From Rhizophagus clarus (lineage: Eukaryota; Glomeromycota; Glomeromycetes; Glomerales; Glomeraceae): DNA of 64,000 bases. The notes under the pieces are model-generated. The model had not been told where the DNA came from and searched no databases. It saw only the letters and a list, made by a program, of their open reading frames with translations. This document shows positions 11,777 through 27,023 of this stretch, piece after piece. The stretch lies in the NCBI GenBank assembly GCA_015698045.1, contig BLAL01000068.1:620001-684000 (forward strand), in the 5' to 3' direction. Position 1 is the first letter of the stretch, and every line of letters begins with the position of its first letter. The position numbers and the translations under genes are program-made.

Positions 11777-14700
11777 TTATATAATAAAATTTAATAATCT
11801 AACACAATAATCATTTCCACAACTAGCCAATTGTAACTTAACATTCTCATCACTTATACATTTTTCAATATTCTTATTTCTCCACATTAATTTATTAACA
11901 CTTGAAACGTGACATTCACTATAAAAAAAAAAAAAAAAAAAATATTTTTAATAACCAAAATTTAAAATATTTGTTTTTTTTTTATTTTACTCACTTTTTA
12001 TCAACTTCAACAAGTTCATTCCATTTTTCTAATTGATTCTCATCTTCGGATTGATAAATAAATATTTTTCCATCTTCTAATCCAATAGCTAATAAATATC
12101 TAAAAGGAAAAAAAAAAATATATTTTTTTTTTAGAGTTTTTAAACATAATTAAAACCGTACAAAAAATTTTACCTTTGATTGACAACTATAGGAGCAAAA
12201 TCAACTGCTGTAACAGCTTCTTGGAACTTTAAAATAGTTTTACATTCCCATTGAACTTGTTCCTGAGATTTAATTTGCGTCCAAACTTTTACCTATAAAC
12301 AATATATGTTAGATATATTTCTGTTTGAGAAAATTATGTAAAGGTTTAATTAACATACCGTCTTATCTCTAGATCCAGTTGCAAATAATTTATCATCATG
12401 ACTCCAAGAACAATCCCAAATAATACGAGAATGTGCTTTATTCTTTGCAATCAATCTATAAGGTGTAGTTCCTATACATAGAATTCTTATCTCTCAGAAA
12501 TTATATTGAAAATCATTTATTAAATAGTAGATACCTGTAGGTACGTACCTTCATCACATTTTTCAAATATCGACCAAATTCTATCCCTAGATACTGATAA
12601 TAAATATTTATCATTATGTGAAAATTTGATTCGCGTTACTGTTAGTGTATGTGATTGTAATGGATCGGGTAATTCTTTCCAAGTTGATGCATCATACAAT
12701 CGAATAACTGCATGTTCTGCTATCGTTGCCTGAGTCAATTCAATAAAAAAAAAAAAAAAAAATTAAAATGCAAAAAAAAACGGGAAAAACTTCAAGAACT
12801 TTAAAACATGATACTAAACCTTACACGCACTTGCAACGTATTTTCCATCATTACTGGTTCCAACGCTAATTAGTTCAAATCCATGTCCATACCTTTAAAA
12901 TGAATATCTCTTTTCAGACATTTAAAATCCGATTATATAAATACTAAGTCATCAAAAATAAAAAAAAATTTTTTACTTACAATTTATCAATTTCAGGCCA
13001 AAGAGTATGTTGTAATAAATGTTCTTCAAAAGGTGGCTTATCTAAAGTCTGCATTAGACTATTGGGCGTAGCGCTCGAATGAGAATAGGATTGCCTACTT
13101 AAAAATTCTTCATCTTGAGCAGACTCTTCAAAATTTTTTATATCTGCCTGAAATACTGCTTTATTTGATAATCCTAATGCTGGTAAATTTGCTCCTACCG
13201 GTCTTGATTCCTAATGAATTGATTAATTATATTAATTATCCAAAATGGGAAAACCCTTATAAATATCACGCGTCACTAGTATTTCATTCATTTGTAAAAA
13301 AGGTAAAATTCAACTTACTAATTCTTCCAGGATTTCTGAATTATTCATTAATCTTGATAAAGATTGAACAAATGTTTTTGGTGCATCAAAAACTCTTAAC
13401 ACCTAATAAAAATATGCATAAATATACTTAAATATAACAACAAAATAAAAACTAAATTAATTTAAATACGTATATGTAATATATACACCTTTTCATCAGA
13501 TCCACTAGCATATCTCCATTTATTAACGAAACTAATGCAATTTATATCGTAGCCATGAATTTGTGGTCTTGAGACTTCATGCCAAGTCGATGTTAATTTA
13601 TTATCAATATTTCGACACCATGGAGCAAATATTCTAGCTGTTTGATCAAGACTTTTAAAAAGATCAAGGCTTTCAAATTAGAGAAAACTGTTACTTTATA
13701 CATATGTATTTTTAAGAAACTTACCTCACTGATGTAAGATAATTAAAACCTTTATCCCAGGAAATATCTTTAACGGAATTAAAATGTCCGCTTATTGAAA
13801 CTTGTGGCTGCCAATCTTGTTTATCAAATAAGAAGTTTACCATAACAGCATAAAAAAAAACCATAAAATTACAACCTTAATCCTACCCTCACTCTCGTCG
13901 TCATCCTGGCAAACATTTTTCCATAAGTGAAAAGCCCCGGTATGACCATGACTAATAATATAATTTCCTTTCTTATTAAACAATCCTCCTAAAAATCCTA
14001 GCGTATATCCACCAATTTCACCAACTCTTGTCTTCAATAAAATAAAAAAAAAAAATCAATTTCGAGACGATTAAAAAAAAAAAATTTAACCTTGAAAATT
14101 TATAATCTTATATACCAAATTAACCCAAACACCCGTATCAGGTTCAGGTTTCCATATCATCATGGATTTATCTGACGATGAAGTAAGTATCGTCATTGGT
14201 TGGTGATACTTTAAATTTCCCTCAGAATCTAAAAAAGATCAAATTAACCACACCATCTCTGATAAAAAATTATTCATTTTTCAAAGAATTTAAATACCTT
14301 TAATTAAACATGGTGGTTGCCAACATACACTATAAATCCAATCATCGTGTCCCATAAGCAATGCTTCAAACATAATACAATATCGTTTACTATAAAATAA
14401 AAAACAACATTAAAAATTACAAGATAAAAAATTTTCTCGCGATCAAATTTATTACCTACTTAACACATGATTCTTCTTTAGCTACTTCGACATCAATAAT
14501 ATGAGCCTTCGTACTTAATTGCACTTTATTTCCAGAACTAAAAAAAAAATCATTATTACTTATACTAACAAACGTCTTAAGATTTCAACGTACTTACAAT
14601 GTACCATCGTCCGAAACATTAGCCAATAAATCTTTAATCGAGAATTTCTTTTCATTCTCATTCTCCTTTTCTTGCTCTTTATCAACTTCTTCTTGGTCAT

Positions 14701-15988
14701 TCCTAACAAGACTAACTTTCCAAATTCTAACATATTTATCTTGTGATCCACTTGCTAATAGTAAATCTCCATCCTGTAATTTATATTCTTTCTTAATATT
14801 ATTTGATGATAAGTTTTGTGACGATATTGGTGCCGTATAAGTTGCAAACGATAAAGATCTAATCCAATTTTCATGTCCTTGTAATGACAGCGATTCAACA
14901 AACTACAATTTTTAATTCATCCAATTAGTAAATGTAAATTGAAATAGTCCTAAAAAAACTTTCTTAACCTTCTTACTTGGCCATTTTTTTGTACAAACAA
15001 TAATAACCTTTTGTCTGTACTTCCACAAGCCAATATTGGAACTACAAAAGAAGAGATGTCACCACTATAAATATTTTAGCCATCAAAATCAGAAACTCTC
15101 TTAAAATTCAGATTAAATATACAATACCTTTAGATTCGGGTAAATAAGAAATTGCTAAAGCCATCGGATATTTTGTTCCAAGATTAATTGTCTGAATACA
15201 TTCGACTGAATCTAAAAAAAAAAAGAAAAAAAAATCAAAAAAAATTTTTTATTTATATAAAAACCCAATAAAAAACGATACCTTTCGTATCATCTAATTC
15301 ACATCTTTCCCAAATCTTGATGACACCATCAGAAGATCCTGTAGCGAATAAATCTTTTTCTACGATAATATTTCTTGATCTAATAACTCCCAACGTATTA
15401 ATTGATCCATTATGTGATTCTAATATTGCAGAATTAACCCACTAGCAAAAAAAATTTTTTACAAAAAGATTTTATTTAATAAATGAAAAAAGTTAAACTC
15501 GAAATAAATAAATAACTATATGGCGTGTAAATGAATTACTTTGTCATATTTATTCTTTTTCCATATTCTAGCAGTTTTATCAGCTGATCCAGAAATTATT
15601 GCAATGTTCGTTTGATTTATTTCATCTCCTTTAAGGAAAAAGATAAATATTGTCAATTTATCAATAATAATTATCATATAAAAACATAAAAATATATTTA
15701 TTACCTCTATTTAAAAATTCTACGCAATTAACTTTATTATTATGTCCCGATAATGTCGCTATAATACCTTTAGATTCTGAATCCTAAAATAATAATACCA
15801 ATCTTAATTTAATCAATAATTTGCATAAAATTGTTATTATTACGTTAAAAATTTTTTACCTCGGGATAGTATAAAGCAACATAATTGTTTGCTCCAAAAG
15901 CCAATAAGCCATCATATCCCCATGATGCTATTTGTGGTAATTTATTACATCCTATACTAGTAAATTCTAAATATATTTTTGATGACAT
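11777..15988 (-). CDS. ELP2: Elongator complex protein 2 (WD40 repeat)
   Basis: This is the WD40 subunit of Elongator, which acts in wobble-uridine modification of tRNA. I splice 21 exons with GT-AG borders. Exon 1 is 15860-15988 and the last is 11777-11918; the large ones are 14598-14902 and 12981-13210. The reading frame closes at 879 residues, close to the 790-830 usual for ELP2. Family hallmarks seen: the N-terminal '[17 protein letters not shown]', '[10 protein letters not shown]', '[12 protein letters not shown]', '[13 protein letters not shown]' followed by '[12 protein letters not shown]', '[19 protein letters not shown]', '[16 protein letters not shown]', and the C-terminal '[12 protein letters not shown]'. 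The start at 15986-15988 (MSSKIY) matches the usual ELP2 N-terminus; the in-frame upstream extension is low-complexity. It lies in a housekeeping island with the Sec7 gene, same strand, about 2.1 kb away. It looks intact. Confidence 0.93.
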
Positions 15989-18127
15989 GTTTATTAAAAA
16001 AAAAATTATTCGTATAAATACTTGAATCAAGTTGATTAAAAAAAAATCTGGAATTGGCCCCAAAATTTAAGCCAATGATTATGATCAACGTTACACTATT
16101 CAAATTAGTAATAGCATAGAAATCTAATGATGAACAAACACTGGTAGAAGAATTGGGTATCTCTTCCATGACCATTACTTTAAATATAAATCATATTGAA
16201 AAAAAGATAATGCACGTGAAATTAAAGTAATTTCGTTTCTTTTTCATATCACGGTAACAAATGCGTTTTTTTAATCAACATTAGTGCTACTCCGCCCACA
16301 ATATAAGTACAAACAAAACTGACTTGATTATTGAAAAAAAAAATATAACATTCTTCATATTAATTATTCAAAACCAATAAATTAGGAAAAAAAAGATGGC
16401 ACGCCTATATTGAAACATCAGTTTTCCGATAATTTTAATAACAAATTCATAATTCAATAAATAATAGGCAATTGCTGGAAATTTTATTTTGCAATTTATC
16501 ATAAATTTCAATTTTATAAAAATATGAATTTAATTTATGTGAAATTTGTTATGGTAAGAGAAGTTCACTTTAAAGTTAATTAAGATATGAAAATTTCATT
16601 TTGAAATTAATAAATGAAAAAAAAAATATATATATAAAATAAAAAATCGAAAATTATACTGTAATTATGCAAAATAAAAATTAAATATATTGAAAAGTCA
16701 TTATTTAACAAGTTAATTTTAGCATTATATGAATTAATAGATTAACATTTACCGCTTAAAAAATAATATTTCAACTAATTGAATAGAAATATTTTTGTTT
16801 TTCTCATAATGTTTTACTTATTTCCTTTGTAAAATCCGCAAAAACTTATTGCGGGTCCCCACTTCACTCTAAGTTCTTGAAGCTCAACTTTCGTCAATTT
16901 GAAGAAAGTGAATTCAGCGAATTTTCTCATTTTCGATTATTTTTAATTTATCTGATGCAAGATATAATTTTCGCTCTTACTGAAAAATTTAATAAGTTCT
17001 TCCGTATTTAAATTCAGTTAAGTGAAAATGTTTGGATCTCATTACAAAATTATCGAGAACTATTGACATGTTTGTTAATTTCTAATATATTTTATTCATT
17101 TAATTTAAGGTGTAATTTTTGCTCTTTCAAAATTCATTAATTTTTTTTTTTTTGTATTAAAACTTATATATTTAACTAATTAGCATATAACTATGATGAA
17201 ATAATATTCGTCATAATTTTGACCAGCATTATAATGATTTAAGACATTTGCAAAAAAAATCATGAATCGTAATTGTGACTTAGTTCGGTATAATTTATCA
17301 AGGTATCGAAGTAATCGAAGGTCAAATTGTTCGAATTGTAAATATCAAATCGTATTATCGTAGATAACAGATAGCGTTTCTTTTTCGAAGATCCGTGACG
17401 CGTAGCGTTACAAATAATTTACCATTAAAATTCTAGTATAGAATTTTTTTTTTTTTTAAAAAAAAAAGACAATAGAAAAAAAAAACATGAGTTAGAGTCC
17501 ATTCAAAAAAATCAAAATATTCTTTTTTAGAAAAATTTTTCTTTTTTTCTTTTTTTTCTTTTTTGATTAAAAAAAAAAAATCGATGATATGAATGTAAAT
17601 TATACAAATAATAAAAATATGACGAAAAAAAAGAGACTTTGAAAAAAAAAAAATAAGGGGGATGTGAATTAATTAAATGGTACAAGGTTCTGTGTGTAAA
17701 TTATATTTGAAAGAAGAAAATAATTAAGGAATGATTATGATATAATGATAAAAAAAAAAAAAGAAATGAATGAATTGATTGAGTGGGAAATAAAAATGAT
17801 AACAGTAATAACAATAATAATAAGAATCTAACTAAAAATACATCATTAACTTGTAAAAAGAAAATGTCCAAATGAATTGAAAAAATTAGAAATATAATAA
17901 AATAATATAAAAAAAAAAAAAAACAAATAATAATAAATAAGTAATAAAAACAAAAAAATAAATAAATAAATAAATTACATTTTTGAAATTTTTTTTTTCC
18001 TTTTTCATTAAATAGTTTTTTCTTTTTTTTTTTTGAAATATCAAAAATTACACCTAAAAATACTTTTCTTTTTTTTTAAAAAAAAATACATCTTAAAAAT
18101 ACAATAAAAAACCACTTTTCTACTTTT
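15989..18127. other. AT-rich spacer between ELP2 and the Sec7-PH gene
   Basis: No gene is seen. The right part (about 17440-18127) is full of A and T homopolymers and is probably the 3' UTR and flank of the Sec7-PH gene. The left part should hold the ELP2 promoter; 16180-16330 is slightly less AT-rich. A GC-containing imperfect inverted motif, GTGACGCGTAGCGTTAC, sits near 17396. Confidence 0.6.
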
Positions 18128-21100
18128 TTATTCTGAATCCCAATCTTCAGCATCTACAAATACATCATCATCGTCGTCATCATCATCATCATAAAATATT
18201 TCGCTATATTCATAATTTAATATACCACTAGTTCGCAATTTCTCATATTCTTCTTCATATGCTTCAATATCGAATTCATCAAAATTCTCTTGAGCATCTT
18301 CAAATTCGAGACTGATAATACTAGACGAATCATCTTTAAATTCTTCCAACAAACTTTCATCATCAAAAGATTTAAATTCCAATTCACCTCCTGACTGTAA
18401 GATGCTAAAGGTTCTTTCATTATCTGGTGATCTCGGTGGTGTTGTATGACTGGAATCCGTGACCGTTGAACTTGTAGTCATAGTGGATAATGATGAATTT
18501 GATGACATAGGTATTAAGGTTATGGTAGAATGTTTCTCTTTCTTATTATTATTATTGTTGTCATTATTGTTATTATTGTTGTTATTAACGATGGAATTAG
18601 TTTTCTCCATAATTTTCAAAGTTGCTTCTAATATATCTTTACCAAATGGTTCTGATTCAATAGAGCTTTCACCGAGCCTGTACATGGTTTTTCTGTTTAG
18701 CCAATAATTACCATCATCCATAACGGTGCCACATAAATCTTTTTCCAAGATTTCATGATAACAAACCAGCCGACTAAGATCAAGGCAAGTTTGTTTAAGC
18801 CTTTGAGCTACTACTAAAGCAAGTTGTATGATACGATCTCGTGTTGTATTCTTATAAGGTATCATAAGGAATAAATTATTCCTGAAACGTACATCTGCTT
18901 GAAGCTGTGATGTTAACGCCGTTATCTTATGTTGAAGCTCGTCAAGCTTTGCCTATATAATATAATATATTTAATGAAAAGTTGATTTATTTTTTTAGAA
19001 AAAAAAAAAATACGCACCCTTAACACGTTGGCTCTTCCATTTATATCATTTGAATTAAATTCATCTTTAAGACCTATTTTATTATTAAAAAAGAAATTTC
19101 GTGGACTTCGTTTTTCTTTTCTTGAATGAACATTAATATGTCTCATTTTCAAACCGATGCTCTTAAAAGTTGCAGCATAGTTGATTTTTGTAATCCAATC
19201 ATTCATTTCCTCCTCGTTTTCTGCTTGGAAAAGATATTGATGACCTTTAGGGCACACCAGTCGAAAAACATAAGGATGCTTATTATAGGTCTTATCATAT
19301 ATAGCAACCGATTCTGCTGTCATCAGTATAACATCGGGTCTTAACGTTGGAGGTTTTTTCGGTTTCTATAACAAATATACAAAAATTATTTAACTTTGAA
19401 CATTAATTTTGGTCTTATATTCAAAAGAATTATATGACTAATGTACCTCAGGACCGTATATTTCCGCCATTTGAGAATTAAACCAAGCCTCATCTTTAAA
19501 AAACATTAACTGGCTTCCGCTTAATATTACACCATATTGTTTCCATCCTCTTACAAATCCACCCTTCTTTTTACCTTCCACCAAGTCCACTTTCCTAGCC
19601 AATTTACCACCTTTAGTGATTTTAAGTATAAAAGTTCCATCCTCTTCATCTAAAGGTTGAATTGAAGTATTTGTGGGATTGAAGGTTTCACCATTACGTC
19701 TAGTTTGAACACCTGTAACCCTGATCGTATGTGCACTCGCAAATGCCCGGTGCAAATTTATGATGTCCAATGACGGAAGAGTTCCCATGTAAGAATAAGG
19801 ATTCTCTACTGGAACCAAGTGTCTGATCGCTGGTTTGAATTCGGTTGGTATTTTCTAAAAAAAAAAAAAAAAAAAAAAAAATAATAATTAATTTTAAAAT
19901 TCACTTTTTTTTCGAAACACACATAAACTACTTACGGTCTGTATAACTGTGTAAGGATCATTCTTTGTACGCATTGATTTACGTTTTTCTTTAGAAGAAT
20001 TAAATATCCTTGACTGTTTATGATCTGTTTGTGACTCCAGTATTGTTTGACCATTTACGTCGACGTCATCATCAGCGTATATGAATTGCGTAAAAGTAAT
20101 ATTATCAAAAAGAATCTATCAAAAAAAGAGTTTCATATTTAACAAAATTAATTATTATTGAAGAATAATTATTTTTAGACGATGAAAATAATGTTAAGCA
20201 TCGGACAGTCGTTCTCAAAAAATTACCTCTAAAATTTCAGGAGGTACGCCATCAATGCGTGTATTTTTTACAAAATCCTCCTTTGTCATTTTACGTTTAA
20301 CATTCTTGTTGAACGCGTCAGTATGAAGCATTAGTAAAGAAAACGCGAGTACGTACGGAGTATCTGCATGTAAAAAAAAAAAAAAAAAAAAGTTCAAATT
20401 ATTAATACTTTCAAATATCAAATATCAAAATTTTTTTTTTTTCAACAAGAGAAATTTTTACGTTACCTGAAGTAGCAAATAAATCGGGATTAGATTCATG
20501 ATATCTTTTAGCAAATGCTTCCATAACACGATCAATTTGTTGCGTTTCTTTCGGAAGATGACATTCCATTAAAAATTTCCTAAAATGAGAAAAAAAAGAA
20601 ACTTAGGTCTATAGAACTAGAATGTCACGTGCACACACATGATACCTACCGTAATGCGATATCGATTGGATCTTTTTCAAAATCAAAAGCATTCATATAT
20701 TCTTTAAGAACAGCTTTATGGAAAGAATCCGATCTATTATTAAAATAATTTTGTTAGAATTAAATTTTCTTACGAAAAAAAAAAAAAAACTTTTAAAACG
20801 TACTTCTTCGCTAGCATTGACGCAAGTTTTGATTTCGATAAAGTATTTTGCATTCTATCAAGATATTGTTTTGGAGTCTCACTACTTGATTTATCCAATG
20901 GAACAGTATTTTTTGAGTCCAATTTATTTAAATTGGACATAGACTTTGTAGATATTAACGGGTCATTTTCGAATACATCAGATAAATTAGGCATAACTGG
21001 AGCTGATTCAATACGTTTAAGATAATGATTTTGTTTTCGAGAATTAGGATCGGAATTTTCAAGATGTGGAACTTTTTGGTAACCTTTTAATTTCGGCCGT

Positions 21101-21744
21101 AGTGACGGATAAGATTGTTGTGAATCATTAGAAGTAGTAGTTGTCGTCGTCGTCTTCGTCGTCGAATTTGACGGATTAGGAGGATTTGGAGAAACTTTTG
21201 AACCTGAAGGAATTTCTTCAACTTGTTGAACTTTTACAGGATCAGTTGAAGTTTTTGAGGATACAATTGTTATGGATGAAGGATCATTAACGCTTATATT
21301 ATTGTCAAAAGTTACCAATGGACCAGATATCTTTTGGGATGTAGTTGAATCATCACCATTACTATTAGATTCAATTGGTGAGAGACTAAAGTCACCAAAA
21401 TCTAGATAAAGAGGACCTTGACCTGGAGAATTCTTTGCGGATATTGTAGTTTTGGTAACAGTAGTAACCGTAGTTGTCGTAGTTGTTCTTGTAATTTTTG
21501 TCGCAGAATCGGACTCGGATGTTGATGTTGGTAACGAAAGAGGCTTCTTTGTTGATATTGACAGCGACTTAGCATCATAAGGAGGAGGAGGAGGAGAATG
21601 AACAATATCCTCAAAACTAGTCGTAAGTTTCGCCAGATTATCACTTGGAGGTATTGGAGAAATTATTGGACTTCTTATTATAGAGTTATTTCTTTTATTA
21701 GTATTTAATTGTTTTAATTGTTTTCTACCATTTATTGAAAACAT
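18128..21744 (-). CDS. Sec7-PH domain Arf GTPase exchange factor (Syt1/EFA6-like)
   Basis: This should activate Arf GTPases at membranes by GDP-GTP exchange. I splice 8 exons: 20804-21744, 20650-20733, 20467-20579, 20227-20363, 19936-20115, 19447-19854, 19018-19365 and 18128-18952, giving 1,011 residues in frame. Residues 1 to about 300 are a Ser/Thr/Pro-rich, probably disordered region. The Sec7 domain follows, with the glutamate finger in 'LPKETQQIDRVMEAFA' and motif 2 'YVLAFSLLMLHTDAFN' plus 'KMTKEDFVKN'. A split PH domain runs from 'GTFILKITKGGKLARK' to 'YLFQAENEEEMNDWITKI'. A C-terminal helical region ('DELQHKITALTSQLQADVR') is typical of fungal Syt1-like and animal PSD/EFA6 factors. The tail has poly-Asn (codons near 18550-18590) and poly-Asp (near 18160-18190) runs. 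The Sec7-PH order fits Syt1/EFA6 better than Sec7p or Gea. It looks intact. Confidence 0.9.
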
Positions 21745-22027
21745 TTTATAATATGTTATATATGTATATGTATATATGTATATATATTATAAATCTATAC
21801 AGAGCATTGGACCGACCACGCAAAAGTCGTTTCTAATCTAAATAAAATATGTATATATATAAAAAATATAAAATATACGAAGAACGTATATTTTAAGAAA
21901 ATTCGTTCGTATTCAATGAGAAGGTTAAAAAAAAAATCCAATTATTCGAAACATAAAACGTTAGACACAGTCTTAACGGAAAAGAAAGTAAGGGGACAAA
22001 AAGTTCCGGGGACACCACCGACGCCTC

Positions 22028-22067
<40 letters not shown>

Positions 22068-25000
22068 GCGTTCTTTAAAGGATCAAATGTAAAGGATCTT
22101 TTTTTTTAAAGAAAAAAATTTGAACGTCTCAAATAAAAAAATTATTAGCAAAACCTTTTTTTTTTTTTTTTTTAAGTAAAAAAGAATTTTTTTTTCCCTT
22201 TAAAAAAAAAAAAAAAAAAAAAATTTTCGTTATAAACTTTTTTTTTTGGGCGTTAAAAAAAACGGCCGGCGCAATTTTTGAAAAGAAAATAAATTTGATT
22301 GAAGTGAAAAAAAATTATTTTTTTTTTTTTTTTCTTCTTTCAAGTTGAAATCAACTAATATTTCTAATATTTCGACAAATTATTACACATAATGTATTAA
22401 TTGGTAAAATGTTTTTGATTGAGTTACATAATAACAAATTAATATATGCATTTGGTAATAATTTAATGTATTACCCTGCAAAATGTACATTAACTTGCTT
22501 AAATGTTGATAATACCTAATTTCTTCAAACACCACTCATTTTTTTAGGTTTTCATGATTAACGAATTGATTGAGATTGTTATACTTTATTTTGAAACAGG
22601 GGAGATTTTGATTTTAAAGATTAGAATATTCAAACATTGACAGTTTTATTATGACGATTAAAATATCTTTAAATAAAAAAAAATTGGAATATCAAAACTT
22701 TTTTTGTATCAAAAACAATGGGACAATCTATCAAAAAATATATTTTGTATGTACAAAATAAATTTGGAAAGAATCGTAAAAAAAGTTTGAAGTTCTTTTA
22801 AAATATGAGGATCATCACAAACTGTGAATTGTTTCAATTGCGTTAAAAAAATACCACTTCACATTATATAAATAGCATAATTTAAATTTTAAAATAGAAA
22901 AATTGGTAACCTTTATTTTATTATTTTTTAATTAATTAATTATTTTTTTTTTTTTTTTTTTTTTAGGAAAATATACTTCATTATATGTAGTATGAAATAA
23001 TTTTCATGATTTATTATTATTACTGTATACAGTATTATTTAAAAATTACGCGAGTTATCATTGTTAATTTATTTTTGAATTGCTGATCCGTTGATCAAAT
23101 TGGTATTGTGATATATATATATTTTACACAATATTTAAAAATATTTTATAATCTTTCATAACTGGTTAGTGATTTCAATATCTACAAATCATAAATTACT
23201 GGGTAATAATACCAATATGTGGTACACCTCGGATATTATACACTATGCCAAATTGTTTGTATTTAATAATAAGATCATGCAATCAGAGACCCTGCCTATT
23301 TTGGTACCCCGATCAAAGATATTTTGGCAACTGTATTTTTATTTTATTATTAATAAAGATTATTAAAAATTAAAAGATTAAGATTTTTTTCAATTTTCTA
23401 TCAAGAATTGTTATCTCTATTTATAACAAGTTTATAAGCGGAAATTCGGAACGGTTAATTAATTGGTCTTATTAATCGTATAATATTTCTTGTTGTACAA
23501 AAATTTTCATATGAACAAAATATAAATAAATAATAAACAACGAAACAATTAAGCATCGGAATAAGTCTTACTTCTTTATTAAGGTTTATTTTTTATTTTT
23601 ATTTTTATTTTTTTTTCCTCCAGGAAAGTACCGAATCAATAAAAATTTTTGGAATTAAATATAAAATTGTTTGAAATTAATTATGCAAATAAAAAATTTT
23701 TTTTTAAAAAAAAAAAAAAATTATTGTATTATTAGCAGTTAATAACATTTTGCTACCAATTATAAATATTTAGTGAAGAAACTTGAAAACCTTCTTCAAC
23801 GTAATACGCTTTACTCACATATTGAGTATATCTGAATGGAGGAAAATCTGCTATTGCGCCGCTCATGCATGATGTAATACAAATTTATATTATGTGGTGT
23901 GATTGACTGATTTTCACCATGTCCGGGAATAAGAAATGGATTGCATGCATATATAAATTATTTAGTAACACTTACAAGTAGCCATTTAAACATCCTTGTA
24001 TGAGGTATTAACATCCTAGTTATTGAGGCAAAGTAGTTATCAAAAGAATCATATTCATCGACACAATGATTGTAAACATTTTACCCTGATATACTTTATA
24101 TGGTTGAGTTAATGAATAGTAAGTATAATTGTCAATCAGCAAATATTTTATTAGACCATCCATTGACGATCAAAGACCATTCAGTTGATACAAGAAAAAT
24201 TAAATACGATACTCACTAGTGCTGAAAAGTCTAGGTGAATGGTTGAATATACTGCGGAAATGGGAATGTGGCAAATTTTGTTGTTTGTACTACAAAGGGG
24301 CGTATATAAATATCGTGATCAGCGAATCAATGATACACCAGAATCTTCACGCCTTTCTTTTTTTACAAAACTTTTTTGAACGATGTTGCAGTATTGATAA
24401 TTAATTTTTACGGCTACACCCGATTCCATATCGATTACACGACGATAAATAAAATTATCGTGGGAACATGTTTTAATTGACGAGGTTGTAAATTATAAAT
24501 TATTATTAAATTTTAGTATCCAAGTTTTTTTAATTGCTTACTATTTAATTTTATGGAAATTAAATTATTGACAAAAATCCTTTTTTAAAGAGTAGTTTTT
24601 TTTTCGAAATTCTGATTTTAGAAATTAATTTTCTTTGATAATCGAAGTAGTGAAACAAATTTAATGCGTATTTATTAATTCATTATTTTCTTTTAATAAA
24701 GGTATATTGTAATCAATTAATATCCCGGAATTTATTGATCTCAAGCGATTCATCTAATGGCGAAATTTATTAGTCACAAAAAAAAAAACTATAATTTGTA
24801 CGATATTTATTTTGATCGAATTTTGAACCAATGTTTTTATCAGTGGACTTTGCAGTAGATTTTCAGGATAATTGTGAAACATTGTTTCAAACTAGCAAAT
24901 TTTTTATTTATTTTTATTTTTTTGAAAATCGAAGTTTTTATTAGAATCAAGTTTAGGTCGAAATGTATCTATTTGCGATCATGGTTAATTTTAATTTTGA

Positions 25001-27020
25001 TAATTAATTATTTTTAAGCCACAACATTTCTATATATAAGTTTTTCCTCATACAAGTTGTGGCACCTGTATTTTGATCAGTACCACTTCCTTATTACATT
25101 CACGTTTATGGGATTGAATTGATGTATAGTATAATATCCTATTTCTAAAATTATCAGTCTTGTATTCTAATTTTATTATTTAACACTGACAAAATGTCTA
25201 TAATCCATTCCTTTCGATCTTGTAGAATGTGGAATTTATAATGAAATTATTTGGTATGGGAGAGATTCAGGTAACTCTTTGACTCTTCAAGATTTAATTT
25301 AAATTTTGTAATTTTAATCAAAAATTATAATATTAATTGTTGTAGATTACTGTTACTTGTACCATCAAGCTTTAATGATCAACTTTTGTATCGATTCCAA
25401 GATTATCATATCTTAACGGTGAATATTATTTATTGTCTATGCTGAATATTCTGAGTTAATGGCATTTTCACATTTACATTTAGTATTTCTAAGGTCTAAG
25501 CATCAATTTAATAAGATGTTATCCTCGCCAGAAGTTAAACATATTTTGATTATGTTGAGGGCTGTGTTGTGAACCGAAATTCTTGATTATAATATTTAGA
25601 TCAAAAGTTCAAGAGTATATTTATTGAAGACATTATTAATTCTGGAGGGTGGTACTTTTTGTAACGGGGAGCTCTTGGTCTTTTTATAAGTCCTATAATT
25701 TTTTGGTACGGCGGAATCAAATTTTTATCGATATTTTTCCAAACCACTCTATACGATACGATGACTCTCAGCAACAGACATACGTGTTTGGAGGAATAAT
25801 TAAGTTGAAGTCCTTGTTATTCTTTTGAATTGGTATGTAATAATTGCTATTTTATATTATTGAACAATAATTTTTTAGGGGTTTGGATTTTCTTCGTTAG
25901 AATTGATTAAGTCACTTAATTTGATTTACTCATTCAATAGCTTTGATAAGCAAGTTGTTCAAATAGTGTATCACAAAGTAAACTGTGATCATTCATACTC
26001 TCGCCAATAGTTACAAATTTCAACAAGGCGTATCTTTGCAAGTCTATGTACTACATTTTCAGTAACGTGTCCAGTTGAAACTCGTAGAGTATATTCACTG
26101 TAAAAGTTGATTCCATTCTTTTTTTCTGAAGCATTTGCTATTGAAGTGGTAAGTGCATGTTCAATTACCGTAAAAGACTTCTGTTCGCTTCCCTAGTACA
26201 TTTATGCATGTATGGACGAGATTCAATTTTGGTTGATATAATTGCCATTGATTGTTTTGCCGACAGGTTCAATATATCATGATTAATTCCATTATCCAGT
26301 TTTTGAATAACAGGATTACGAATCGAAGGATAATTCTTCGGCTTCAGACGATATATATTAAACGTCTCTTTTTCCAGCGTAATTTCCGTAATTGTGTATA
26401 TCATTATCACTTTGAACTTTTACACAATCAGAGGTTTGTTGTGTCAGTTATTTATAACCATTTTTTATTCAAGTAGAAAATATAGATGTAGGTTTTATCA
26501 ATTCTTGGATTTCTAGTTACGTGCTAAAGACTCTGGCCTTTGGATAGATCGAATAGATGAATATAGTAGTCCTGGATAAACACGATAGTTTTAAAAATTG
26601 TTATTGTTATCGTCTTGATCTAGGAGATAGGAAGCGTCCTCAAACGTCTGAGGCAAATCACCAATGAATTATTGAAAGAAATCCAAACTTTTTAGAGATT
26701 CAATATCATAACAATCTTCAATTGAAATATCTTCGACGTGGATCAATTTTGTTAGGTTGTTCAGTAGAAAGCTATGCGATAACGTTTATGTTTTTATGCC
26801 TGGCTGGTTATTGAATAAAGAGTAAGACGAGAAAATACTGTGTACTATCTATTTAGGTATCAGCTAATCTCACTAATTCAATCTATACCCTTGACTACTT
26901 ACATATTATGGACAAAAAATTATTTACATACAGAATTATATGCTCTTATATAATTATTTGTGTATGAAAAACAAGATTATAAATAAAAAACTTACTATTA
27001 ACCATAAGCTATATAATCCG
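21745..27020. other. Long AT-rich spacer without a recognised gene
   Basis: Apart from an (AAT)n microsatellite and many homopolymers (22090-22340, 22940-22960, 23700-23720) I see nothing that supports a gene. Short open stretches at 23169-23366, 24219-24404 and 26165-26476 have no recognisable domain. The stretch from 23800 to 26900 is less homopolymeric than its surroundings and might be an old, decayed element, but I could not identify a reading frame. Confidence 0.5.
22028..22065. repeat. (AAT)n microsatellite
   Basis: About 12 uninterrupted AAT units lie roughly 285 bp upstream of the Sec7-PH start codon, in its probable 5' flank. Copy number is likely to vary between strains. Confidence 0.95.
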
Positions 27021-27023
27021 TTT

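Noticed and set aside
18217..18707. Open frames overlapping the last exon of the Sec7-PH gene
   Set aside because: Shadows in other frames, produced by low-complexity Asn/Asp codons.
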